In this document: piece after piece, positions 27,092 to 34,885 of the stretch
How the letters are laid out: each line of letters begins with the position of its first letter
How positions within the stretch are numbered: position 1 is the stretch's first letter
Assembly: GCA_963707075.1 (NCBI GenBank)
Contig: CAVPOX010000004.1
Location: 310,001-374,000 of the forward strand
Direction of reading: 5' to 3'
Source of the DNA: CAXMQZ01 sp963707075
GTDB lineage: Bacteria > Acidobacteriota > Thermoanaerobaculia > Multivoradales > JAHEKO01
DNA length: 64,000 nt
Notes under the pieces: model-generated
Seen by the model: the letters and a program-made list of their open reading frames with translations, nothing else
What the model was told of the DNA's origin: nothing
Database searches by the model: none
Position numbers and translations under genes: made by a program

Positions 27092-27835
27092 TCAACCCTG
27101 TCGGAGCTTCTCTGCTACCAGACGGGCGATGCCGGTGTCCGAGGTGTAGTCGCGAAACTCCGCTTCACAGAGCCGCTTGAATCGGTTGAGTACATTGGCG
27201 GTGACGCGGTTGTGGATGGCCTTCCAGAGCTTGGCCACGAAGCTTGGCCACTTCTGTTTGCCATAGAAGTCGAAGCTGACCGCGAAGATCAGCTGAGCGC
27301 GTTCAACTTCACCCTGAGACTCGATGGGCGAGCGCACATACTGAAAGTAGACTCCGATCGGGTAGCCACCGCTGCACTCGTACAGGGCGAATCGAGCATT
27401 GTCGAAATCGGACGGGTGAGGTTCATGCTGGATCTTCAGTGCATTCATGTTGAAGAGAAGGCCAAAATCCGGAGCGATACGGCGCAGCCACTGACGTAGC
27501 TTCGCTGTGGCCCGGCCCAGAAGCAGAATGCTGATGTGTTCGTAACTCCCGTCGATGCTCTGGATCGTGGCAATGTGGTTGGGCCAGAACGGGGAGTCCT
27601 GATTCCAGTGCATGAGCTCTTCGTGCACAAAACGAACCGGAACGCCGATGCCGATCTGGTGCACGTTGAGGACCGAGTAGTGGTCGACATCTACCCCCAG
27701 TCGCTGCAGGATTCTCTTGCCGTACTGCTCGCGTTGCGCCAGGGAGGAGAAGTCGATCAAGGTGTCGACTTCCGGCTTGTGAAAGAAGTAGTTCCGAAGA
27801 TCGGCGACGACGCTGCGGGATTTTCGTGGGACCAA
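27092..27835 (-). CDS. Unknown soluble protein in the signalling cluster
   Basis: 247 aa, with TTG as the assigned start; the frame stays open a few codons further, so the true start is uncertain. No signal peptide, membrane helix or known catalytic motif is seen. Distinctive blocks are VLNVHQIGIGVPVRF, FVHEELMHWNQDSPF, a central ISILLLGRATAKL, and a C-terminal helical part with LNRFKRLCEAEF. I do not recognise the family. Alternating hydrophobic strands in the middle followed by helices suggest an alpha/beta fold. It lies 10 nt after the FHA-cyclase gene and 73 nt before the kinase gene, so it is probably part of the same operon. Confidence 0.7.
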   Translation of the reverse strand: MVPRKSRSVVADLRNYFFHKPEVDTLIDFSSLAQREQYGKRILQRLGVDVDHYSVLNVHQIGIGVPVRFVHEELMHWNQDSPFWPNHIATIQSIDGSYEHISILLLGRATAKLRQWLRRIAPDFGLLFNMNALKIQHEPHPSDFDNARFALYECSGGYPIGVYFQYVRSPIESQGEVERAQLIFAVSFDFYGKQKWPSFVAKLWKAIHNRVTANVLNRFKRLCEAEFRDYTSDTGIARLVAEKLRQG

Positions 27836-27845
27836 TGGCAGGTAC

Positions 27846-28856
27846 CTAGAGCGGCTTTGTTTCGCCGGTCAGGGAATAGAGCGCGAATTCGCGATCCAGA
27901 CCCTTGACCTGATGGGAGCCGAGTGGTTGAAACATGAACCCCTCACCGGCCATCTCGTGGGTTCGTGGGCAAGCAATGATGCGCCCGGTATCGGCCGCCG
28001 CGAATTTCTCGATCCTGAAAGCCAGCACCACCGGCTCACCGACCATGGCCAGACCGACGGCATGCTCGCCGCCGTGACCGTGCATGGCGACAGGGCCGGT
28101 GGCCAGGGCCCAGTCCATTTCGAGCGGAAAGCCTGCAACGTCCCAGATGGTGGGATCGGTTGCCATTGTCCGTGCGAGATGGTCGAGGCGTAGAGCCGCA
28201 CGGCAAGCTTCGCGAGCATGTGCCGGGCAGTGGTCTTCTTCCCAGAAGGCGAAGATGGCGTCGCCCTGGAACTCCTTGACCGTACCGCCGAGGTCCAGCA
28301 CGGCCCGCTCGAGCCTCTGGAAGACCCGACTCACCGACTGCTCGACATGGTGCGGTGCGGCATCTTGAACCATGGTGGTGTAGTTGCTGATGTCGCCTAC
28401 CAGAACGGTGACCATGGCGACCGTCGAGAGGGCGTGTGTCGAGGGTTCGTCGTCGATCAGCGACGGCTGAGTCGCCGTCGGTGTCTCGCCTTCGAGTCGC
28501 AGCTGGTGGCCCCGGCCGATGGTAATGACCTGACCCATCAGGATTTCAGTGCGCAGGTTCGGAGAGAGGCGCCGACCCTCCACGCGGGTACCGTTGCGAC
28601 TGACGTCACGGATGTAGCAGCGGCCGTCGAGGTCCTGAGTCAGGACGCAGTGCCGGGAAGAAACCGTTCCATCCTCGAGCAACAATCGACCGGGAACCTG
28701 GTTGTTGGACTTGAGCCGACCGATCTCGATGCGCTCGTAGAAGACGAAGCGTTCGCCGTCCTCGTGGCCGCCTACTACCACCAGGGACTTGGCCGCAATT
28801 TCCTCCCTCTGGGGAGGCGGAATGAAAGTAGTGATCCTGTCAGGTCCCGAGCTCAT
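27846..28856 (-). CDS. FHA-linked class III nucleotide cyclase
   Basis: 336 aa. The N-terminal FHA domain (approx. 20-125) has EIGRLKSNN, VSSRHCVL and DVSRNGTRVEG. The cyclase homology domain (~145-325) has the two metal-binding Asp positions, in VLVGDISNYT and in KEFQGDAIFAFW. The usual VNxAxR motif that stabilises the transition state reads VVLAFR: the Asn is Val, while the Arg is kept. Activity could therefore be altered or low. It probably makes cAMP or cGMP under control of phosphothreonine binding. It overlaps the cNMP-binding gene by 17 nt (28840-28856), strongly suggesting coupled expression of maker and receptor. Confidence 0.88.
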   Translation of the reverse strand: MSSGPDRITTFIPPPQREEIAAKSLVVVGGHEDGERFVFYERIEIGRLKSNNQVPGRLLLEDGTVSSRHCVLTQDLDGRCYIRDVSRNGTRVEGRRLSPNLRTEILMGQVITIGRGHQLRLEGETPTATQPSLIDDEPSTHALSTVAMVTVLVGDISNYTTMVQDAAPHHVEQSVSRVFQRLERAVLDLGGTVKEFQGDAIFAFWEEDHCPAHAREACRAALRLDHLARTMATDPTIWDVAGFPLEMDWALATGPVAMHGHGGEHAVGLAMVGEPVVLAFRIEKFAAADTGRIIACPRTHEMAGEGFMFQPLGSHQVKGLDREFALYSLTGETKPL

Positions 28857-29217
28857 GCTTGAGTCGCGCTATCTCGTCACTCAGTTCGCGAATTCTACTC
28901 GACATGTTCTGAGCGATGCGGAAAGCCAGAGACGGGTCTTCATGGATGCGGCGCAGAAAGTTCTTCTTGTCGATGGTCAGGATGCGGACCGTGCCCAGAG
29001 CCCGGAGCGTAGCCGAGCGTTTCTCGCGCTCGAAGATCGACATCTCTCCCATGAACTCGCCCTCTTCAGCGACGCGCAGCCGGGTCTCCTGGCCATCGTC
29101 CTCACGCAACACCTCGACCTTGCCTTCCTGGATGACGAACATACTATCGCCAACGTCTCCCTGACGGACGATGATCTCACCGTCCTGGAACTCTTTTCCG
29201 AGGGCTCCTTGATCCAT
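28840..29217 (-). CDS. Cyclic-nucleotide-binding domain protein
   Basis: 125 aa, a single CNB domain with no DNA-binding or catalytic partner. It shows GDVGDSMFVIQEG (strands of the jelly roll) and a phosphate-binding cassette GEFMGEMSIFEREKRSATL, with the Glu and Arg that contact ribose and phosphate. A C-terminal helix (MSSRIRELSDEIARLKHEL) could form a coiled coil for dimerisation. AAGGAGAGG precedes the ATG. The stop lies inside the start of the FHA-cyclase gene (17-nt overlap), and the FAD oxidoreductase gene ends 11 nt upstream. The most economical reading is a cNMP-responsive adaptor acting on a protein encoded beside it. Confidence 0.9.
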   Translation of the reverse strand: MDQGALGKEFQDGEIIVRQGDVGDSMFVIQEGKVEVLREDDGQETRLRVAEEGEFMGEMSIFEREKRSATLRALGTVRILTIDKKNFLRRIHEDPSLAFRIAQNMSSRIRELSDEIARLKHELGT

Positions 29218-29228
29218 CTACCTCTCCT

Positions 29229-30605
29229 TCATGTGGCGTCGATCCTGGGTTTGGGGAATGGAGAAGTCAGCAACTCCCAGCCGAGTTTGGCAATGAACCG
29301 GGGATGCACTGCGCGGGTGAGGATCTCTTGGTAGGGGGCACTCCCGGTGAACATGTCCCAGAGTACCTGACTCATGTCGCGGTGCGAGCCTTCGAGCGCT
29401 TGCTCCTTGCGAGTCATCCTCAGGACCGCTCGGCGCGCGAAGCGCGCATGCTGGAGCAGCGTGGAAGCGGCGAAGGTCGCTTTGCCGATCGAGTTATCAC
29501 GACTGATGGACTGACAAACGGGCCAGAAATGGTGCTCGAATGCCGCCCTGGAAATGCCCTGGAAGACGGCGGTCGTGGCGCAGGCCTTGGCGGTCTTGTA
29601 GGCTGCTCCTATACCGTCCTTGTACAACCGTGTGACTCCGCAGTCGCCGACGAAGACCATCCGATCGCTGAACGGCTGGATGGCACCCTGGATGTTGATC
29701 TTGGGCGAGCACTGGCAGGACTTGCAGGCCGGCTGCCAGTCGGGCGGCATGCACCCCCGCACTTGAGGAGATTCGAGAAAATTGTTCACCAACTCGGTGT
29801 CGATGTCCTCGCCGAGCAAGCAGATCGAGACATAGTCTCCCTTCGGAATGATGGCGGCGAACTCGAGCCGGGGAATGTCCAGGAGAAAGACCTGCATCGA
29901 ATTGCCGACGGTTTCGCCCACCAGCTTCTCACCCATGAAGTACTCGCGGATGAACGTCTTGGTCGTCTGGGGGGGTTGGTAGCCGGTTTCGAGGCCACTG
30001 AAGAGCTTGAGTGCTGGCGAATTGGCGCCGATAGCTACGACCAGAAGGTCGTAGTCACGAAGTTCCTCGCCTTTGACCGCTATCTGCGGTCGTCCGTGCT
30101 CGAGGCTCACACGGTCGACCCTGCCGGAGATCAGATTGGCGCCCTTGTCAAGAGCCAGTTCCTGCAGGTGCAGGTCGAAACTCTTCCACTTCTGCTCCTT
30201 GATATCGCGTGGCCCCGAGCCCCGGTAGACTGCCCCAATCCGCTTCTCATGCAATGGGGTCTCGATGCGGACACTTCCGACGTCCATGTGCAGCATGTAG
30301 GAGTCGATGCCGCGTTGGACGACCGAGCTGGGAAGGTTGATGCCCTCGGCAGCGAGATTCTGCACCAGAGTCTCGGAGATGATGCCGCCGCACATGTTGC
30401 AGCCATGCGGTGCCGTGCGACTGAAATCACGCGGCTCGAAAATGTCGACATCGATCTCCAGGCCCGCCCTGAAAGCCATCTCGAGCATGAAGTAACTGAC
30501 AAAGGAGCCCGCCGGGCCCGAGCCCATGACTGCAACTCGCGAGCCATCCTCCAGCCGCAGGTCCCCTTGCTCGACCGGGGTGACATCGGACCCACTAATC
30601 ATCAC
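29229..30605 (-). CDS. FAD-dependent oxidoreductase, geranylgeranyl-reductase-like
   Basis: 458 aa; ATG-ATG start with a strong TAAGGAGG. The N-terminal dinucleotide-binding fold is VAVMGSGPAGSFVSYFML. The later FAD-contact motif is MVFVGDCGVTRLYKDGIGAAYKTA, as in the COG0644 family of flavoprotein reductases. Just before it lies CKSCQCSP, a compact cysteine group that may bind metal or form a disulfide, and an early CNMCGG follows SRTAPHG. A long C-terminal helical part ends near FPKPRIDAT. The substrate is unknown. It is 11 nt upstream of the cNMP-binding gene. Electron exchange with the multi-cluster Fe-S protein encoded at 21036 is an inference from shared context only. Confidence 0.82.
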   Translation of the reverse strand: MMISGSDVTPVEQGDLRLEDGSRVAVMGSGPAGSFVSYFMLEMAFRAGLEIDVDIFEPRDFSRTAPHGCNMCGGIISETLVQNLAAEGINLPSSVVQRGIDSYMLHMDVGSVRIETPLHEKRIGAVYRGSGPRDIKEQKWKSFDLHLQELALDKGANLISGRVDRVSLEHGRPQIAVKGEELRDYDLLVVAIGANSPALKLFSGLETGYQPPQTTKTFIREYFMGEKLVGETVGNSMQVFLLDIPRLEFAAIIPKGDYVSICLLGEDIDTELVNNFLESPQVRGCMPPDWQPACKSCQCSPKINIQGAIQPFSDRMVFVGDCGVTRLYKDGIGAAYKTAKACATTAVFQGISRAAFEHHFWPVCQSISRDNSIGKATFAASTLLQHARFARRAVLRMTRKEQALEGSHRDMSQVLWDMFTGSAPYQEILTRAVHPRFIAKLGWELLTSPFPKPRIDAT

Positions 30606-30624
30606 GCCTCCTTACCTCAGTAGC

Positions 30625-30645
30625 GCAGTCCGCATGGAGGACTGC
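30625..30645 (-). promoter_or_regulatory. Leader hairpin upstream of the FAD oxidoreductase gene
   Basis: GCAGTCC and GGACTGC make a perfect seven-base stem around a seven-base loop, ending about 20 nt before the ATG and just upstream of the strong TAAGGAGG site. It may be an operator half-palindrome or a structured leader. Confidence 0.3.
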
Positions 30646-30716
30646 TTCACCTGCGACCATCGAACTCGAGATGGGGTCAAATACCCCCGCCAATCTAGTG
30701 TGCCTACCGTCTGTCA

Positions 30717-30736
30717 GCCACGCCCTTAGGGGTGGC
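30717..30736 (-). terminator. Hairpin downstream of the second FHA-GAF-PP2C gene
   Basis: GCCACGCC and GGGGTGGC pair with one mismatch around a four-base loop, about 70 nt beyond the phosphatase stop on the minus strand. There is no U-tract. It may separate the 30805 gene from the rest of the cluster. Confidence 0.25.
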
Positions 30737-30804
30737 ACCATGGCTATCCCATCGGGTGGTTATGGAGATCGATGCATGCATTTCTGGGCCAGCAAGGATG
30801 CGGT

Positions 30805-32469
30805 CTATGGATTGCGTCGGATAAGGACGAGGGTGCGGTCGTCTTCGTACGGGTGGCCCTGGACAAACCTCTCGATTTCCATCTCGAGCTGACTCTTGAT
30901 CTCGGGGAGGGGCATGTCTCGGTGGCTCCTGCAGAGTCGGCTCATCCGGCGGATACCGAATTCGATTCCTTCCGGGTTGGCGGCTTCGGAGAGTCCATCG
31001 GAGTAAAGAACCAGTAGATCTCCAGCATTCAAGCGATGTCTGCTTTCTGCGTAGGCGCTGTTCAGGAACAGACCCAGAGGAGGGCCAGTGGATTTCAGCC
31101 GGGTGACGTTGCCCTCGGCACGAATGAGCAGCATTGGGCAATGCCCTGCACTGGCAAACGTGAAGCTGTTGCTGCGGGTATTGAAGGCGACAACAGACAT
31201 TGTGGCGAATCGGCTGCTGATCGTGCGCTCGAAGAGCCGCCTGCTGATGCGTTTGCAGATCTCCGCCGGAGGATGCCCAACTTCGATGGGGCCTATGGCG
31301 AGAGCCTCCAGCGAGGCCATCAGCAGGGAAGCACCGAGTCCCTTGCCGGCCACGTCTGCCAGGACCACCAGGACCTCCTTGCCGTCTTTTCGAGGGACCA
31401 CCTGATAATAGTCGCCCGAGACTTGCCGACAGGGGATGGAGTAACCGTGAATTTCCAATCCCTCGATCTCGGGCATCTTCGAAGGCAGCAGCCCAAGCTG
31501 AATCCTCCTGGCCAGCTCGAGCTCCTGTTCGATGCGATCCTGGGCGAGGCTGCGTCGCACCGCGTCTTCGGTCAACAGGAGGTTGCGCACCCGCAACGAG
31601 GCTATGGAAGCGATCGAGACCAGTAGCTGCAGCTCCGGGTCACCGAAGGGCGACTCGGCCTCTTTGGAGGTCAGGGCGATCATTCCCAGAGGCCCGTCAG
31701 CATCCTTCAGCGGTGCGGCGATCAGGCTCTTGATCCCCTGATCGAGCAGGCTGTCGGCCGATTGCCAGTCGGCGTCACTGTCCAGGCCGTGAACCAGGGC
31801 GGTCATGCCCTCTTCAGCGACCTTTTTGAGCAGGGTCTCGGAGTGCACGGTCTCATCGGCCATCGAGCTCCGTGCGCGTTCGGCCGCGAGTTGATACTCG
31901 CCAGAGGCGTGCTTGAGGAAGATCACTCCTTGATCTGGTCGCAGAGCATCGAAAGACCGATCGAGAATCTGGTGCATCAGGCCTTCCAGGTCGACCGGCT
32001 CGCTCAGCGAACTGTAAATCTCATTGAGTAGCTGCAGATCGTCGGCGTGGGTACCCTTCGAGGGCGCAAGGGCTGTGGGGAGGTGACTGCCTTTGTCACC
32101 TGTGATCTCCGCGACCGGGCGAAAGGTGGCTTTGGAATCCTCAGTGATGAAATCTGTGGGTGTTCTGTCGATCTCCTCGGGCTCTGGGCCGGAGAGAATA
32201 TAGCTGTTGGAGAGTCGGATTCGATCTCCTTCGTGGACGGGCGCAGGATGATCAATGCGCTTGCCATTGAGCCAGGAGCCGTTGCGTGAGTCGAGGTCCT
32301 CGATCCACCAGGTCCCATGGTCCTGGAACAGGCGGGCGTGTTGCCGGGACAGGAATCGATCGGAGATCGGCAGGTCGGCGGTCCTGGAGCGGCCAATGAC
32401 GATCGAGGGCCGCTTGACCGGGTAGTAGAAGCTCTTCCCGTAGGGTGGTACCACCCTGAGCCGGTCCAT
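30805..32469 (-). CDS. FHA-GAF-PP2C (SpoIIE-type) phosphatase, second paralogue
   Basis: 554 aa. The FHA domain (approx. 1-95) has IVIGRSRTADL, LSRQHARL and DLDSRNGSWLNG. The GAF domain (approx. 150-310) is followed by a coiled linker (SLAQDRIEQELELARRIQLG). The PPM/SpoIIE phosphatase has SGDYYQVV, LADVAGKGLGASLL, SAGHCPM, YSDGLSEA and DDRTLVLI; the metal-ligand Asp residues are kept. Where the 22414 protein has DVSGKG this one has DVAGKG. It is the first gene of the minus-strand signalling cluster, separated by 199 bp from the FAD oxidoreductase gene, so it may have its own transcript. The role is presumably opposing the local kinases in a ligand-dependent way. Confidence 0.9.
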   Translation of the reverse strand: MDRLRVVPPYGKSFYYPVKRPSIVIGRSRTADLPISDRFLSRQHARLFQDHGTWWIEDLDSRNGSWLNGKRIDHPAPVHEGDRIRLSNSYILSGPEPEEIDRTPTDFITEDSKATFRPVAEITGDKGSHLPTALAPSKGTHADDLQLLNEIYSSLSEPVDLEGLMHQILDRSFDALRPDQGVIFLKHASGEYQLAAERARSSMADETVHSETLLKKVAEEGMTALVHGLDSDADWQSADSLLDQGIKSLIAAPLKDADGPLGMIALTSKEAESPFGDPELQLLVSIASIASLRVRNLLLTEDAVRRSLAQDRIEQELELARRIQLGLLPSKMPEIEGLEIHGYSIPCRQVSGDYYQVVPRKDGKEVLVVLADVAGKGLGASLLMASLEALAIGPIEVGHPPAEICKRISRRLFERTISSRFATMSVVAFNTRSNSFTFASAGHCPMLLIRAEGNVTRLKSTGPPLGLFLNSAYAESRHRLNAGDLLVLYSDGLSEAANPEGIEFGIRRMSRLCRSHRDMPLPEIKSQLEMEIERFVQGHPYEDDRTLVLIRRNP

Positions 32470-32657
32470 CTATAACAGTGTACCTCTTGTCGGGTTTTTG
32501 TGACGACTCCGGCGCGGTGAAGCCCCCGATCCCACCCCTTGGGATGGCGACAGGCTTCGATATCTTGTGATACCACGAGTGTCCGGAGTCACCGGTCACC
32601 CGACCGGTGGTCAGAGTTTCCCTGAATCGACAGCATTACCTGGAGGTTTCACCCATC

Positions 32658-34799
32658 ATGAACAAGCCGATCATCTCGATACTGACGGGGGTGGCGATTG
32701 TCGCAGCGATCAACCCTGGACCCGTGGGCGGGCAGGTCGCCGCCGATCCGGTCGCCGAAGTGACAGTCGAAAATCCTCTCCTTGCCGAGTGGGACGATCC
32801 CTTCGGAGCTCCGCCATTCGACGAGATCGTGCCGGCCCACTTCATCCCGGCCTATGAGCAGGGGATGACCGACCACAAGTCCGAGATCGAGGCCATTGTG
32901 GGGAACCCGGATGCCGCTACCTTCGCCAACACCATCGAAGCCCTCGAGAGATCCGGCGAGTTGCTCGGGCGCGTCAGCACTTACGTTGGCAATCAGAACA
33001 GCGCCCACACCAACGAGGAGACTCAAGCGGTGGTCAAGGAGATGGCGCCGAAGCTTAGCGCACACTTCACCGATATCGCGCTGAACCCGGAGCTCTTCGA
33101 TCGAGTCGCGGCTGTTTGGGATCAAAGGGAGGAACTGGATCTCGATGCCGAACAGGCAATGCTGCTCAAAAACACCTACGACAGCTTCGTCCGGAATGGA
33201 GCCAGGCTGGAGGGTGAGGATCGGGCTCGTATGCGGGCCATCAACGAGGAACTCTCGAAGCTGGGCGTGCAGTTCAGCGACAATACGCTGAAAGAGATGA
33301 ATGCCCCGGCGTTGGTCCTCGAGACGGAAGCCGACCTGGCAGGGCTTCCCGAGGACGTGATCGCGGCGGCCGCGGGAGTCGCCACCGCGAACGGCCTGGA
33401 TGGGCAATGGGCCTTCAACCTGCAACGGACCAGCTGGACGCCGTTCCTCACCGACTCGGAGCGCCGCGACCTGCGCGAGAAGCTGTATCGGGCCTACATG
33501 AATCTGGGAAGCAACGGCAATGCGTACGACAACACGCAGATCGCCAGCAGGATCGCCGCGCTACGCGTCGAGCGAGCCAGACTTTTGGGGTATGACACTC
33601 ATGCCGACTATGTTCTGGAGGAGCGCATGGCGAAGACCCCAGAGCGCGTCTTCAACCTGCTCGAGCGGGTCTGGACCCCTGCCATTGCCAAGGCCAAGGA
33701 GGAGGCTGCCGACTTGCAGGCGAGGATCGATACCGAGAGTGGCGACTTCCAGCTCGAGCCCTGGGATTGGTGGCACTACGCCAACAAGGTGCGAGCGGAC
33801 AGGTACGACTTCGATGTCGCGGCCGTCAAACCTTACTTCGAGCTGAACAACGTCCTGGCCGGGACACTGGACGTCGCCACCCGCCTCTTCGGCATCACTT
33901 TCGAGGAGCGCACCGATATCCCGGTCTATCAGGAAGACGTCAAGGTTTACGAGGTCAAGGACGCCGACGGTAGCCACCTGGCTCTGCTCTATACCGATTA
34001 CTTCACCCGCGCCAGCAAACGCGGCGGCGCCTGGATGAACACCTACCGGGAGCAGTACAAGGTTCACGGCAAGGACATCCGGCCGCTGGTGGCCAATCAC
34101 GCCAACTTCTCCAAGCCGGTGGGGGACGACCCCGCGCTACTGACACTGGACGAAGTGAGCACGCTTTTTCATGAGTTCGGCCATGCCCTGCACGGGATCC
34201 TCGCCGACGGCACCTACGAGAGCCTGTCGGGAACCAACGTCTACTGGGACTATGTCGAGATGCCTTCCCAGATGATGGAGAACTGGGCCATGCACCCGGA
34301 TGTGCTGCCCACCTACGCCAAGCACTATGAGACCGGCGAGCCCATCCCGCAGGAGATGATCGACAAGCTCGAGGCCTCGAGCAAGTTCAATCAGGGGTTT
34401 GCGACCGCAGAGTATGTGGCGGCCTCCTTACTCGACATGAAATGGCACACCCTGACCGAAGCCGAGGAGAAAGATGCTCTCGCTTTCGAAGCCGAGGTCA
34501 TGGACGAGATCGGCATGATCCCGACCATCATCACCCGGTATCGCACGCCCTACTTCAACCACATCTGGGGCGGTGGTTACTCGTCGGGCTATTACAGCTA
34601 TCTCTGGGCCGAGGTGCTCGATGCCGATGCGTTCGAATACTTCGAGGAGAAGGGGATCTTCGATCCCGAGCTCGCCCGCTCGTACCGTGAAAACCTCCTG
34701 GAGCCTGGCGGCAGCGAACACCCGATGGAGCTCTATCTGCGCTTCCGCGGCCAGGAACCGAGCGTCGAACCGCTGCTGGAACGGCGAGGACTCCTGTAG
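32658..34799 (+). CDS. M3 family zinc metallopeptidase (oligopeptidase A / Dcp-like), exported
   Basis: 713 aa from the ATG at 32658, selected because it begins a signal-peptide-like stretch (MNKPIISILTGVAIVAA) with TGGAGG upstream; an earlier frame start at 32607 adds 17 residues. The body is the long helical M3 fold. The catalytic motif HEFGHALHG places His505, Glu506 and His509, with a downstream Glu in WDYVEMPSQ as third ligand. C-terminal blocks GGGYSSGYYSYLWAEVLDAD and the final MELYLRFRGQEP are typical of peptidyl-dipeptidase Dcp. It probably degrades short peptides in the periplasm. The gene stands alone between divergent and convergent neighbours. Confidence 0.93.
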   Translation: MNKPIISILTGVAIVAAINPGPVGGQVAADPVAEVTVENPLLAEWDDPFGAPPFDEIVPAHFIPAYEQGMTDHKSEIEAIVGNPDAATFANTIEALERSGELLGRVSTYVGNQNSAHTNEETQAVVKEMAPKLSAHFTDIALNPELFDRVAAVWDQREELDLDAEQAMLLKNTYDSFVRNGARLEGEDRARMRAINEELSKLGVQFSDNTLKEMNAPALVLETEADLAGLPEDVIAAAAGVATANGLDGQWAFNLQRTSWTPFLTDSERRDLREKLYRAYMNLGSNGNAYDNTQIASRIAALRVERARLLGYDTHADYVLEERMAKTPERVFNLLERVWTPAIAKAKEEAADLQARIDTESGDFQLEPWDWWHYANKVRADRYDFDVAAVKPYFELNNVLAGTLDVATRLFGITFEERTDIPVYQEDVKVYEVKDADGSHLALLYTDYFTRASKRGGAWMNTYREQYKVHGKDIRPLVANHANFSKPVGDDPALLTLDEVSTLFHEFGHALHGILADGTYESLSGTNVYWDYVEMPSQMMENWAMHPDVLPTYAKHYETGEPIPQEMIDKLEASSKFNQGFATAEYVAASLLDMKWHTLTEAEEKDALAFEAEVMDEIGMIPTIITRYRTPYFNHIWGGGYSSGYYSYLWAEVLDADAFEYFEEKGIFDPELARSYRENLLEPGGSEHPMELYLRFRGQEPSVEPLLERRGLL

Positions 34800-34818
34800 G
34801 GAGGGGCTTGTCCCCTCT
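34800..34818. terminator. Hairpin between convergent M3 peptidase and kinase genes
   Basis: GGAGGGG-type stem (GAGGGG/CCCCTC plus a G-U pair) with loop CTTGT, starting directly after the peptidase stop. It could act on both converging transcripts. Nearly the same hairpin occurs at 38486-38506. Confidence 0.4.
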
Positions 34819-34885
34819 CGGAAGGTCGCGAGGACGCGCCCACATCGAGCAACCGGCCTCAATGCGGGCTGGCGAAATGGGAGCT

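Noticed and set aside
29304..30623. 439-codon plus-strand frame opposite the FAD oxidoreductase gene
   Set aside because: The minus strand encodes the FAD fold with a strong Shine-Dalgarno; the plus frame is a shadow.
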